Shown: positions 9,429 through 18,588 of the stretch, piece by piece | Layout: each line of letters opens with the position of its first letter | Position numbering within the stretch: the first letter of the stretch is position 1 | NCBI GenBank assembly: GCA_964474455.1 | Contig: CAYYSU010000006.1 | Span: forward strand, 1 to 64,000 | Source of the DNA: BM520 sp964474455 | Lineage (GTDB): Bacteria; Bacteroidota; Bacteroidia; Bacteroidales; BM520 | Direction of reading: 5' to 3' | DNA length: 64,000 nucleotides | Program-made: the position numbers and the translations under genes | Notes under the pieces: generated by a model | Told to the model about the DNA's origin: nothing | Databases searched by the model: none | What the model saw: the letters and a program-made list of their open reading frames with translations, nothing else

Positions 9429-10880
9429 ATGCAGCGAAAATTTATTACCAACCTGATTTTATTGCTTTTCCTGAATTTGTTGGTAAAACCATTTTGGATC
9501 TTTGGTATCGACAGGGTTGTGCAAAATACTGTCGGGGCATCAGAGTATGGTTTCTATTCGGCTGTGTTTAGCTTCACCTTCCTTTTCAATATTCTTCTTG
9601 ACTTTGGGATGACGAATTTCAACAACAGGAATATTGCACAAAACAACCAACTTCTGAATAAGCATTTTTCCAGTATCATTGTTATGAAACTTATGCTGGG
9701 GCTGGGATATCTTGTTTTGGCTTTTGGTGTGGGTATGATAATCGGTTATACTGAGCCACGACACCTTATGTTCATAGGTTTTATGGCTTTGAATCAGTTT
9801 CTTATATCCTTTATTCTCTATTTGCGATCAAATATTTCCGGACTTATGATGTTCAAAACTGATAGTTTGATATCAGTTCTTGACAGGGTGTTAATGATTC
9901 TTTTCTGTGGTGTTCTTCTTTGGGGTGGCATAACAAAAACAACCTTTAAAATAGAGTGGTTTATATATTCGCAAACAGCGGCCTATATTGTTACTGCTCT
10001 CATTGCTTTTCTGGTGGTGGTTAAAAAATCGTCTTTCCGTCGGTTTCACTGGAACAGAATCTTTTTTATTATGATTCTCAAGCAGAGTCTTCCTTTTGCA
10101 TTATTAACATTTTTGATGAGTTTTTATAACCGCATCGATTCTGTAATGCTGGAGCGTATGCTGCCTGAAGGCTTTGGCGCTTTACAGGCAGGAATTTATG
10201 CTCACTCTTTCCGGCTTTTAGATGCAGGTAATATGATACCGTACCTGTTCTCTGTGCTGTTATTACCTATTTTTAGTAGAATGACAAAGCAGGGCGATAA
10301 TGTTGCCAAGCTTATAAGGCTCTCTTTTACATTACTTACTATTATCAGTGTTACGGTTGTGGTATGCTGTTTCTTCTTTAACTATGAGTTGATGGATCTA
10401 CTCTATACGTCTCATATTGAGGAGTCGGCAGGGATCTTCCAGGTCTTGATGATAGGATTTATAGCCATCTCCTCAACATATGTTTTTGGCACACTCCTTA
10501 CGGCAAACGGAAGCCTGAAAGAGCTGAATATCATTGCCGGCTCGGGGATGGCTCTGAACCTGGTTCTGAATCTTATATTAATACCAAAGTATTATGCTTT
10601 GGGGTCTGCCTATGCAAGTGTTATTACACAGTTTTTGATTGTCTTTTTCCAGATTATCGTGGTAACACGTAAATTCCATCTTAAGGCTGATTTTTCATTC
10701 CTCTCCCGAATGGTATTATATATTCTTTTAGTTATTATTGTGGGATGGTTTGCCTCCACGCTTGATTATGGTTGGTACTTTGGTTTTGCGGGCACGGCAA
10801 TAGTATCAGTAGTTTTGGCCGCAGCGCTGAAGTTACTCCATGTTAAAGGACTGATAACTCTCATTAAAGAAAAACCATAG
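9429..10880 (+). CDS. Polysaccharide flippase, Wzx/MATE-like
   Basis: A 483-residue inner-membrane protein with about 12-14 hydrophobic helices and the pattern of the PST/Wzx exporter family: N-terminal RKFITNLILLLFLNLLVKP, and charged residues (R-I-D-S-V-M-L) in the middle of the protein. Family members move lipid-linked oligosaccharides across the inner membrane. Downstream are a Wzz-like protein and an O-antigen ligase/polymerase, which together suggest a Wzy-dependent pathway. The start at 9429 is preceded by a purine-rich GGAGGGAA at 9409-9416, a passable ribosome-binding site in a phylum that mostly lacks them. A second flippase gene lies at 47408. Confidence 0.88.
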   Translation: MQRKFITNLILLLFLNLLVKPFWIFGIDRVVQNTVGASEYGFYSAVFSFTFLFNILLDFGMTNFNNRNIAQNNQLLNKHFSSIIVMKLMLGLGYLVLAFGVGMIIGYTEPRHLMFIGFMALNQFLISFILYLRSNISGLMMFKTDSLISVLDRVLMILFCGVLLWGGITKTTFKIEWFIYSQTAAYIVTALIAFLVVVKKSSFRRFHWNRIFFIMILKQSLPFALLTFLMSFYNRIDSVMLERMLPEGFGALQAGIYAHSFRLLDAGNMIPYLFSVLLLPIFSRMTKQGDNVAKLIRLSFTLLTIISVTVVVCCFFFNYELMDLLYTSHIEESAGIFQVLMIGFIAISSTYVFGTLLTANGSLKELNIIAGSGMALNLVLNLILIPKYYALGSAYASVITQFLIVFFQIIVVTRKFHLKADFSFLSRMVLYILLVIIVGWFASTLDYGWYFGFAGTAIVSVVLAAALKLLHVKGLITLIKEKP

Positions 10881-10907
10881 TCATTTCATGCAATTGCGTT
10901 ATGACTG

Positions 10908-10937
10908 TTGTATGCATTGGAATATTTTCTACTTTTG
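10908..10937 (+). promoter_or_regulatory. Promoter of the double-Wzz gene
   Basis: A -7 box TACTTTTG (10930-10937) is preceded by TTG at 10908-10910 with a 19-base spacer, matching the Bacteroidota -33/-7 layout. The predicted leader to the ATG at 10963 is about 19 bases. The wzz and wzy-like genes can thus be transcribed apart from the flippase. Confidence 0.6.
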
Positions 10938-10962
10938 AGCTTGCAAATTTATACTGTTTCTT

Positions 10963-13167
10963 ATGACTCAGAAAATACAGCCTGACAGGGTTTTCAACTC
11001 TACTAATCTGCTAGCCTTTTTATTTAAATGGAGGCGCCCGATACAGATTATGACGGGTATAGCATTTCTATTATCAGTGATTTTCTCCGGTCCGGCATTT
11101 ATCACACCCAAGTTTCGCTCATCAGTAATACTTTTCCCTACATCATCGAATTCCGTGTCAAAGGCTCTTTTAACAGATCGTGTTGATGCCAAACAAGATA
11201 TTCTTCAGTTCGGTGAGGATGAACAAGTAGAACAAATGCTGCAGATTCTTTCTTCAAATCGTATCCGTGACAGGATTGTGGAGAAGTATGACCTGTTTAA
11301 TCATTATGGTATTAAGCCCAATGAAAAATACAGAGTTACCAAGCTGAACAGAGAGTATGAAAGCAATATAAAATTTCGCCGCACTGAATACATGGGGGTA
11401 ATGATTCAGGTTCTGGATAAAGAACCTGATACTGCTGCTTTAATCGCTAATGACATTGCCGATCTTCTGGATAGCACAAAGAGTGAGATGCAACACCTGC
11501 GTGCCAGAAAAGCTCTGCAAATTGTAGAGCAGGAATATATGAAATTGGTAGAAGAGGTTCAGGTGATGGAAGACTCTTTAACGGTTTTGCGTCATTTGGG
11601 TGTCCATGACTATGAAACCCAGGCGGAGATGATTAACCAGCAGTTGGCCATAGAGATTGCCAGAGGCAATGCCCCCGGTGTCAACGCTCTTGAAACCAAG
11701 CTGGAAACGTTGGCGAAATATGGAGGACCTTACGTATCCCTGCGAGATCAACTTGAACATGAGAAAAAGCAGTTAAGCCTTATAAAATCAAAATACGAGG
11801 AAGCAAAAGTTGATGCCCAAGAGGTATTACCACAAAAGTTTGTCGTCAGCAGAGCATTTGAAGCAGAAAGAAAAGTTTACCCCGTGCGCTGGCTCATAGT
11901 ATTACTGGCTACTGCGGGAACATTCTTCCTGACGATAATCGTTATACTGATTATTGACAATGTTGAACAGCTTCAGGATGAAAAAAAAAAGACTATAGAA
12001 TATCCTCTCAAAAAAAATGAGGAAAAAATAGAGGATACAGGCATGGTAACTGATACACCCGAAAGTGAAAAACCACCTGAAAAACCTTTATTATCAAAGA
12101 AACAAAAAACAGCATCAACATCAATACCTGCATTAAAAGAAAACAAAAACGAAAAGCAAAATTCACGGTTGGTATTATCAAAAAGTCAAAATCAAATGGA
12201 GAACTATTTTAGTAACTTAAAGCTGTTGAAACTGATTATTAAGTGGAAATTCCACCTGATAGTCATTCTACTGGTAGCTCTGGTGGCATCGGCATTTATT
12301 TCAGGCCCGACATTTATCAAACCCAGATTTAAATCTGTAGCTATTGTTTATCCTTCAAACATCTCTTCTTATTCCGATGAGAGTGAGACGGAGCAGATGC
12401 TGCAATGGTTTAATTCTCAGGATATCAAAGATGAAATAATAGACATTTTTGAACTGGATAAAAACTGGAGCATAGATAAAAATTATAAGTACTATTACTC
12501 TACAATTATGTACGAGTATGGTAAGAATATTAAGGTTTCTAAAACTATGTATGAGTCTGTAATGATTGAAGTTACTGACTACGATCCTCAAAGAGCCTGC
12601 GATATTGCAAATACTTTAATAGATCTGTATAATACTAAAATCCGTAGAATTCATCGTGCTAAATACTCTGAGGTTGTTGATGCTTATGATAAGATGTTGA
12701 GCTGGAAGATGGCTCAGATTGACTCCGTTGAGAATGTATTGCTTGAATTGCGCTCGGAGTATGGTATTGTTGATTATGGTAACCAAACTCGTGAAGTAGC
12801 AAGAGGTTATTTACGCACTGTGGATGGCTCTGGTAATCTCAATATTAATACAAAAGCTATCAACCAGTTGAAGAAGAACATAGAGATCCATGGTGGCGAA
12901 TTCATCCTTGCCAATATGCGGTACTACGATCTTATCGCGGAGTATAATACAATGGCTACAGAGTACAGCATCGCCAAGAAAGAGAATGAAAAGGAGTTTA
13001 CCTACACTAATATTGTTTCTCACCCCTATGCGGCTGATAAAAAGAGCTCTCCTATCCGTTGGCTTATTGTATTGGTTTCTCTTGTTGCTACATTCCTGGT
13101 GTCTCTGTTTGTAATTAGTCTTGTGGAAAACCATAAGCTGCGTGAAGAATTAAAGAAATCACTCTAG
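10963..13167 (+). CDS. Tandem double-Wzz polysaccharide chain-length protein
   Basis: A 734-residue protein made of two Wzz-type polysaccharide co-polymerase units in one frame. Unit 1 (about 15-338) has membrane segments near 29-50 and 309-332. Unit 2 (about 412-734) has membrane segments near 428-448 and 700-722. Corresponding segments match: SGPAFITPKFRSS with SGPTFIKPRFKS, EQMLQ with EQMLQ, and PVRWLIVL with PIRWLIVL. The units are joined by a lysine/glutamate-rich linker (about 339-411). Wzz proteins normally have one unit with two membrane segments and set polymer length beside Wzy. The gene is followed one base later by the O-antigen ligase/polymerase gene. An A10 tract at 11981-11990 marks the end of unit 1. 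An internal ATG at 12196 begins unit 2. Confidence 0.9.
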   Translation: MTQKIQPDRVFNSTNLLAFLFKWRRPIQIMTGIAFLLSVIFSGPAFITPKFRSSVILFPTSSNSVSKALLTDRVDAKQDILQFGEDEQVEQMLQILSSNRIRDRIVEKYDLFNHYGIKPNEKYRVTKLNREYESNIKFRRTEYMGVMIQVLDKEPDTAALIANDIADLLDSTKSEMQHLRARKALQIVEQEYMKLVEEVQVMEDSLTVLRHLGVHDYETQAEMINQQLAIEIARGNAPGVNALETKLETLAKYGGPYVSLRDQLEHEKKQLSLIKSKYEEAKVDAQEVLPQKFVVSRAFEAERKVYPVRWLIVLLATAGTFFLTIIVILIIDNVEQLQDEKKKTIEYPLKKNEEKIEDTGMVTDTPESEKPPEKPLLSKKQKTASTSIPALKENKNEKQNSRLVLSKSQNQMENYFSNLKLLKLIIKWKFHLIVILLVALVASAFISGPTFIKPRFKSVAIVYPSNISSYSDESETEQMLQWFNSQDIKDEIIDIFELDKNWSIDKNYKYYYSTIMYEYGKNIKVSKTMYESVMIEVTDYDPQRACDIANTLIDLYNTKIRRIHRAKYSEVVDAYDKMLSWKMAQIDSVENVLLELRSEYGIVDYGNQTREVARGYLRTVDGSGNLNINTKAINQLKKNIEIHGGEFILANMRYYDLIAEYNTMATEYSIAKKENEKEFTYTNIVSHPYAADKKSSPIRWLIVLVSLVATFLVSLFVISLVENHKLREELKKSL

Positions 13168-13168
13168 T

Positions 13169-14680
13169 ATGAGCTTTTTCAACAGAAAAATAGATATCTC
13201 TGACGAGAAGCGTAAGCTGCTATGGGTTTATGGTGTTAGCGCATTATTTATTCTGTTTTGCATGGCATTGATCTTGAAGCAGTTTTTCTGGCTTCCTATT
13301 GCCGTTCCATTGGCTTTGGGTATGCTGTTGATGTACATTTTTGCCCTTGATAAGGTTATTCTGTTGATTGTTTTTCTTACTCCATTAGCTGTTAATATTC
13401 AGAATTTTGACTTAAATGTGGGTGTTTCGTTGCCCACAGAACCCATGCTCATGGCAGTTTTGGGCCTTGCTTTATTACGATTGCTTTTTAAACACTACAG
13501 CTATGATAACAAGGTTCTCCGTCATCCGGTGACCATAACAGTTATCATATATTTGTTGTGGATGCTGATGACATGCATCACCAGTGAAATGCCAATGGTT
13601 TCTTTTAAATTCCTGCTTGCCAAGCTGTGGTTTATTGTTCCTTTCTACTTTATGGGAACACAACTTTTCCGTGACTTTAGAAATATCCGCCGATTTAATT
13701 GGCTATATATTATTCCTCTGATTATTGTTATAGGTTATACAACGGTTCATCATGCTATGAACGGCTTCACCGAGCAGGCCGGGCATTGGGTGATGAAGCC
13801 ATTTTATAATGATCATACTGCGTATGGTGCTATCCTGGCATTCTTTTTACCGGTGTTAACGGGTTTCTCTTTCAGCCGTAAATTTACTCCCACAAGCCGT
13901 TGGCTTTCAATGCTGGCATTGGCTGTTTTGGTCGTGGCGATCTTTCTTAGCTACTCCCGTGCTGCGTGGGTCAGTGTTGCTGCCTCTATAATGGTATATC
14001 TGGTGATGAAATTTAAAATAAAATTTCGCTACCTGCTCATTACTTTCGGATTATTATTAGCATTGTTCTTTACTTTTCGTTGGCAGATTATCGATGCTCT
14101 TGAAGATAATAAGCAGGATAGCTCACAGGATTTTATTGAACATGTGCAGTCTATAGCAAACATCTCATCGGATGCCTCTAATCTTGAGCGTATTAACCGT
14201 TGGCAGAGTGCAGTGCGTCTGTTTAATGAAAAACCATTTTTTGGCTGGGGACCCGGAACATATCAGTTTGTATATGCCCCCTACCAACGATCAAAAGAGA
14301 AAACTCTAATAAGTACTAATGCCGGAGATCTTGGTGCAGCACATAGCGAATACCTGGGGCCACTGGCTGAGTCCGGTGTTCTTGGAATGCTGACATTTCT
14401 GGCTATCGTGGTGGCTGTTCTTGTTACGGGTATCCGCCTTTACACAAAGTCCAAAGACCCCAAGGTGAAAGTTACGGCGCTGTGTATTATCCTGGGACTG
14501 GTTACGTTTTTCGTTCATGGATTATTGAATAATTTCAGTGAGACCGATAAAGCCTCTGTTCCTTTGTGGGGCTATATTGCAATGATTGTTGCCATGGATC
14601 TGTATCATACTAAAAATGAAAAATCCTCCGACTCTGCCACATTGGAAGAGGTGAAGGATATATCAGAAGAGCCTTTATAG
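13169..14680 (+). CDS. O-antigen ligase/polymerase family membrane protein
   Basis: A 503-residue polytopic inner-membrane protein with about twelve helices and one large periplasmic loop (about 310-400). The Wzy_C/WaaL-type signature appears as ERINRWQSAVRLFNEKP followed by GWGPGTY and AHSEYLGPLAESG. The family includes O-antigen ligases and Wzy polymerases, which sequence alone rarely separates. Sitting one base after the double-Wzz gene and near a flippase, a Wzy-like polymerase role is favoured. It converges on the minus-strand lpxD-like gene with only 10 bases between stops. Confidence 0.88.
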   Translation: MSFFNRKIDISDEKRKLLWVYGVSALFILFCMALILKQFFWLPIAVPLALGMLLMYIFALDKVILLIVFLTPLAVNIQNFDLNVGVSLPTEPMLMAVLGLALLRLLFKHYSYDNKVLRHPVTITVIIYLLWMLMTCITSEMPMVSFKFLLAKLWFIVPFYFMGTQLFRDFRNIRRFNWLYIIPLIIVIGYTTVHHAMNGFTEQAGHWVMKPFYNDHTAYGAILAFFLPVLTGFSFSRKFTPTSRWLSMLALAVLVVAIFLSYSRAAWVSVAASIMVYLVMKFKIKFRYLLITFGLLLALFFTFRWQIIDALEDNKQDSSQDFIEHVQSIANISSDASNLERINRWQSAVRLFNEKPFFGWGPGTYQFVYAPYQRSKEKTLISTNAGDLGAAHSEYLGPLAESGVLGMLTFLAIVVAVLVTGIRLYTKSKDPKVKVTALCIILGLVTFFVHGLLNNFSETDKASVPLWGYIAMIVAMDLYHTKNEKSSDSATLEEVKDISEEPL

Positions 14681-14690
14681 ATATCTTAAT

Positions 14691-15632
14691 CTATTTATTA
14701 TCTCCATAGTTATATTCACGAACTATTCTGCGCAATGTTGCCAGCTCACGCCAGGCAACAGATTTTTCCTGTGCCGGACTACCATAATACTCTTTTCCGT
14801 CACCATCAACACTCTTGTCGATAGCAGATGTTGCAAGGATAACAGCGCCTTTCTTAACAATGATATCTTTGTTAATGGATACTCTGGCCCATAGCACAAC
14901 ATCATCTTCTATGGTTGTAACGCCGGCAATGGCGGAGTGAGATCCTATGAGACAGTTTTTTCCAATAACGGTGTCATGGCCAACCTGGACATGATTGTCG
15001 AACTTGGTGCCGTCGCCGATTGTAGTGTCGGAAGTGACACCTTTGTCGATAGCACATAGAGCTCCAATTTCAACATCATTTCCAATAATAACCCTACCTA
15101 CGGAAGTGAATTTGCGGTGTTTGCCATCCCTTTTTTGGAAATAATATCCATCAGCGCCGAGAATAACTCCCGAATGGATGATGGTGTTATCACCTATTTG
15201 CGTATAATCGTATATGCTTGCATTGGCATGGATAATACAGTTCTTGCCTATCTTAACATGATTTCCCACAAACGCTCCTGGTTGGATAATAGTACCTTCA
15301 CCAATCATTGCTGTGGGGCTTACTGATGCTGTGGCAGGAATAAAAGATCTGTATCTCTCTATAAACCAGACGAAATCACGGAATGGATCTTCCGATACAA
15401 GTAACCCCTTGCCTTCAGGACACCTTACATCATTGGTATTGATGATTATAGTTGATGCTTTACTGTTTAATGCTCTGTCATAGTATTTTTGGTGATCTAC
15501 AAAGGTAGCATCTCCGGGTTGTACGACATGTATTTCATTAAAACCTTCTACCAAATGATTAGGTGAGCCAATGAAGGAACATTTTAGCATCTCAGCAGCT
15601 TCTTTAAGGGTAAGTGGGGTGATTAGTCTCAT
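14691..15632 (-). CDS. LpxD-like acyltransferase (second copy)
   Basis: A 313-residue protein with an N-terminal LpxD-like uridine-binding region and a left-handed beta-helix of hexapeptide repeats (about 100-275). The latter includes HVQVGHDTVIG and IGSHSAIAG, the region that carries the catalytic histidine in LpxD. The true lpxD is at 18589-19614, so this is a paralogue. The order lpxD, lpxC/fabZ, lpxA, efp, lpxD-like is common in Bacteroidota. It may N-acylate another UDP-sugar, but its substrate is unknown. A terminator separates it from efp, so its own promoter or read-through is needed. No clear -7 box was found. Confidence 0.85.
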   Translation of the reverse strand: MRLITPLTLKEAAEMLKCSFIGSPNHLVEGFNEIHVVQPGDATFVDHQKYYDRALNSKASTIIINTNDVRCPEGKGLLVSEDPFRDFVWFIERYRSFIPATASVSPTAMIGEGTIIQPGAFVGNHVKIGKNCIIHANASIYDYTQIGDNTIIHSGVILGADGYYFQKRDGKHRKFTSVGRVIIGNDVEIGALCAIDKGVTSDTTIGDGTKFDNHVQVGHDTVIGKNCLIGSHSAIAGVTTIEDDVVLWARVSINKDIIVKKGAVILATSAIDKSVDGDGKEYYGSPAQEKSVAWRELATLRRIVREYNYGDNK

Positions 15633-15650
15633 AGGTGATCTTTATAGTAA

Positions 15651-15695
15651 AAAACCCGTAACATAATCCACCTTTTGAATTGTGCTACGGGTTTT
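15651..15695 (-). terminator. Intrinsic terminator after efp
   Basis: Arms AAAACCCGTA (15651-15660) and TACGGGTTTT (15686-15695) pair perfectly. The stem continues inward with six more pairs past one mismatch. On the minus strand the hairpin is followed by a short U-run. It lies 20 bases beyond the efp stop. Confidence 0.8.
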
Positions 15696-15715
15696 ATAAA
15701 TATATATGTATAGTT

Positions 15716-16282
15716 TTATGCTTTTACTCGCTCTGAATATTCTCCCGTACGTGTATCAACCTTTATCGTTTCTCCTTCGTCGATGAATAGTGGGATACGC
15801 ACATTAGCACCTGTTTCAACGGTAGCATCTTTGAGAGTATTTGTTGCTGTATTTCCTTTTTCTCCCGGTTCAGTATATGTGATTTTAAGAGTAACAAATG
15901 GAGGCAGCTCACAGTAGAGAGGTGTTTCAGTATCCGCGTGGATAACGATATCCGCTTCTTGCCCGTCTTTCAGAAACTGGGGAGCGTTGATAAGTTCTTC
16001 CTGAATCACTGTTTCTTCCCAATTCTCAGTATTTATAAAATGATAACCAAGATCATCTTTATAAGAAAACTGAAAATTCCGGCGTTCAACTCGCGCGATA
16101 TCAATTTTTACTCCTGCGCTAAAAGTGTTCGGGATAACTTTACCCGTTTTTATGTTTTTTAATTTTGTTCTTACAAATGCAGAACCTTTGCCAGGTTTTA
16201 CATGCTGGAATTCAACAATAGTATATAGATCGTTATTATAATAGATACATAATCCGTTTCTAAAATCCGATGTATTAGCCAT
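15716..16282 (-). CDS. efp: Elongation factor P
   Basis: A 188-residue translation factor that relieves ribosome stalling at consecutive prolines. It has the three-domain EF-P form: KOW-like N-domain, OB domain and C-terminal OB domain ending with the family signature near ANVRIPLFIDEGE. The tip loop is VKPGKGSAF with lysine 32 at the site that is modified in many bacteria. No modification enzyme (EpmA or EarP type) lies in the window. A -7 box is at 16312-16319 and a terminator follows, so the gene can be transcribed alone, although it sits in the lipid A block. Confidence 0.97.
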   Translation of the reverse strand: MANTSDFRNGLCIYYNNDLYTIVEFQHVKPGKGSAFVRTKLKNIKTGKVIPNTFSAGVKIDIARVERRNFQFSYKDDLGYHFINTENWEETVIQEELINAPQFLKDGQEADIVIHADTETPLYCELPPFVTLKITYTEPGEKGNTATNTLKDATVETGANVRIPLFIDEGETIKVDTRTGEYSERVKA

Positions 16283-16311
16283 AAAGATAATTGTTAGCGT
16301 AAATAATGTTG

Positions 16312-16319
16312 CAAAAATA
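16312..16319 (-). promoter_or_regulatory. Candidate -7 promoter box for efp
   Basis: The minus strand reads TATTTTTG, matching TAnnTTTG, with a predicted leader of about 23 bases to the ATG at 16282. No clear -33 box is present. Confidence 0.45.
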
Positions 16320-16366
16320 GCAAAAAGAATGAATTATAATACATTAATGTGTTGAAGTGCATTTAT

Positions 16367-17167
16367 TTAAAAGCGTTTGTCGTCTTTGTTCTTGCTATAT
16401 CCCTTCATAATACCTCTGCTGGAGTTGTTAATGAAAAATAGTATCTCGTCGCGTTCTTGTGATGCGGGGATCTCTGCTTCAATGATAGAAACTGCCTTTG
16501 AAACGTTATGACCATTAACATAAAGAATACGATATATATCCTGAATATGATTGATTTGCTCGTTAGTATATCCGCGTCTTCTGAGGCCAATGGAGTTAAC
16601 ACCGACATACGAAAGTGGCTCGCGTGCAGCTTTCGTAAATGGGGGTACATCCTTACGTACCAGACTGCCTCCTGAGATCATAACATGTGGGCCAATATGC
16701 ACAAACTGATGTACTGCCACCAGACCACCGACAATGGCCCAGTCACCAACGGTAATATGCCCTGCCAGGGTGGCGCAATTCGCAAGAATTACATGATCGC
16801 CAATGATACAGTCGTGAGCAACATGACAATACGCCATCAAAAGGCAGTTCTTACCAACACGGGTTTCATTGTTTGCTTTTGTGCCCCTGTTAACGGTAAC
16901 AAATTCTCTAATAATTGTGTTGTCGCCAATGTGAACTGTTGTCTCTTCATTATCAAATTTAAGGTCCTGAGGTATTGCCGATATTACAGCACCGGGAAAT
17001 ATCCTCACATTTTTTCCTATTCTTGCTCCCTCCATAATAGTTACATTGGAGCCTACCCATGATCCTTCTCCTATTATTACATTTTTTTCTATGTTTGCGA
17101 AAGGCTCAATAACAACATTTTTTGCTACTTTGGCTTGCGGATGTACGTATGCTAAAGGTTGATTCAT
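16367..17167 (-). CDS. lpxA: Acyl-ACP--UDP-N-acetylglucosamine O-acyltransferase
   Basis: First enzyme of lipid A biosynthesis, a cytoplasmic trimer that puts a 3-hydroxyacyl chain on the 3-OH of UDP-GlcNAc. The 266 residues show continuous hexapeptide repeats (about 8-190), the catalytic-histidine region AYCHVAHDCIIGD (near 120) and a C-terminal helical domain (about 200-266) with LRRRGYT. The length is typical. It starts three bases after the lpxC/fabZ stop, so it is translated in the same transcript. Confidence 0.97.
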   Translation of the reverse strand: MNQPLAYVHPQAKVAKNVVIEPFANIEKNVIIGEGSWVGSNVTIMEGARIGKNVRIFPGAVISAIPQDLKFDNEETTVHIGDNTIIREFVTVNRGTKANNETRVGKNCLLMAYCHVAHDCIIGDHVILANCATLAGHITVGDWAIVGGLVAVHQFVHIGPHVMISGGSLVRKDVPPFTKAAREPLSYVGVNSIGLRRRGYTNEQINHIQDIYRILYVNGHNVSKAVSIIEAEIPASQERDEILFFINNSSRGIMKGYSKNKDDKRF

Positions 17168-17170
17168 AAT

Positions 17171-18577
17171 TTAGTTTGCTTGATTCTTAATAATTTGAGC
17201 ATAGAGATCACCTTCTGTGGCGACTTTTCCACCAACGAAAACCTGACCTTTCATATGGCATATTCCCCTTCTGATAGGCTCCACGAGAACCAGTTTAAGT
17301 ATCATTGTATCTCCGGGAACTACTTTTCTTCTAAATTTTATATCCTCCAGTTTGAGGAAATAAGTCACATAATTTTCCGGATCTGGGACTGTGCTTAAAA
17401 CAAGAATTCCACCTGCCTGAGCCATGGCTTCAACCTGAAGAACGCCGGGCATCACAGGTTCTTCCGGGAAGTGACCCACGAAGAAAGCTTCGTTCATGGT
17501 TACATTCTTAATGCCCAGTACATGGGTCTCGCTAACCTCGAAAATTTTGTCCACCAAAAGAAACGGTGGGCGGTGAGGGAGCATTCGTTTTATATCGTTG
17601 ATGTCGTATTGAGGGGGTTTTGTAAAGTCAATTTGGGGAATCTTGGAGTTCTGCTTGTCAATCTTCATTTGTTTGCGCAGAATGCGTGCAAACTCTGTGT
17701 TGGCAGCATGTCCCGGGCGTGTGGCTATGATATGACCTTTTATGGGTTTGCCAATTAGGAAAGTGTCACCTATCACATCAAGTAACTTATGACGAGCAGG
17801 TTCATTACCAAAATATAAATCCACATTATTTAAAATGCCTTCCTGCTTAATTTCAACAGAGGGTTTGTTGAACAGGAATGCCAAGCGATCGAGCTCTTCC
17901 TGTTTTACTTTCTTGTTAACAAAAACGATGGCATTACTCAAGTCGCCGCCTTTGATAAGGTTGTTTTTGAGAAGATATTCCAGCTCATGGAGAAATACAA
18001 ATGTGCGACATGGCGATATCTCATTTTCAAAATCCTCGATCTTTGTTAACTCAGCATTCTGTGTTCCAAGCACTTTGGTGTTGAAGTCAATCATGACAGA
18101 GACCTTAAAACCATCATAAGGGAGTGCTATTATCTCTGTTTTTCGTTCTTCATCATAATACCGCTGAACGGTTTTTATCTCATAATACTCCCGTGGTGCA
18201 TCAAGTTCTTTGGTACCGGCTTCTTTAAGAGCCTGAATAAAGTATTTGGAACTGCCATCCATGATAGGGGTCTCTTCGGCATCGATTTCAATGAGTATAT
18301 TGTCGATGTCCAGGCCTCTGATAGCCGCGAGAGTATGCTCAATGGTCATGAGCGAAACACCATTTTTGCTGATGGTTGTTCCTCTGGAGGTATCAATAAC
18401 ATAGTCAATATCTGCTTTTAGGATGGGTTTCTCTTTAATATCCACCCGGCAGAACGAAACGCCATAGTCGGCCGGCGCCGGTATAAATTTCATTGTTACT
18501 GTTTTGCCGGTGTGTAATCCGACACCGGTAAGTGTTACCTCATGATCTATAGTGTGTTGCTTATCAGTCATTTTCAT
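17171..18577 (-). CDS. lpxC/fabZ: Bifunctional LpxC deacetylase / FabZ dehydratase
   Basis: A fusion of two enzymes in 468 residues, typical of Bacteroidota. Residues 1-315 are the zinc-dependent UDP-3-O-acyl-GlcNAc deacetylase LpxC, with zinc-site histidines in TIEHTLAA and HKLLDVIGD and a general-acid histidine in TRPGHAANT. Residues about 325-468 are FabZ, a (3R)-hydroxyacyl-ACP dehydratase with PHRPPFLLVDKI and the active-site segment GHFPEEPVMPGVLQVEA (His and Glu). The fusion couples lipid A and fatty acid synthesis, which compete for 3-hydroxyacyl-ACP. The gene lies between lpxD (11-base gap) and lpxA (3-base gap). Confidence 0.97.
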   Translation of the reverse strand: MKMTDKQHTIDHEVTLTGVGLHTGKTVTMKFIPAPADYGVSFCRVDIKEKPILKADIDYVIDTSRGTTISKNGVSLMTIEHTLAAIRGLDIDNILIEIDAEETPIMDGSSKYFIQALKEAGTKELDAPREYYEIKTVQRYYDEERKTEIIALPYDGFKVSVMIDFNTKVLGTQNAELTKIEDFENEISPCRTFVFLHELEYLLKNNLIKGGDLSNAIVFVNKKVKQEELDRLAFLFNKPSVEIKQEGILNNVDLYFGNEPARHKLLDVIGDTFLIGKPIKGHIIATRPGHAANTEFARILRKQMKIDKQNSKIPQIDFTKPPQYDINDIKRMLPHRPPFLLVDKIFEVSETHVLGIKNVTMNEAFFVGHFPEEPVMPGVLQVEAMAQAGGILVLSTVPDPENYVTYFLKLEDIKFRRKVVPGDTMILKLVLVEPIRRGICHMKGQVFVGGKVATEGDLYAQIIKNQAN

Positions 18578-18588
18578 TGTACTTCTAA

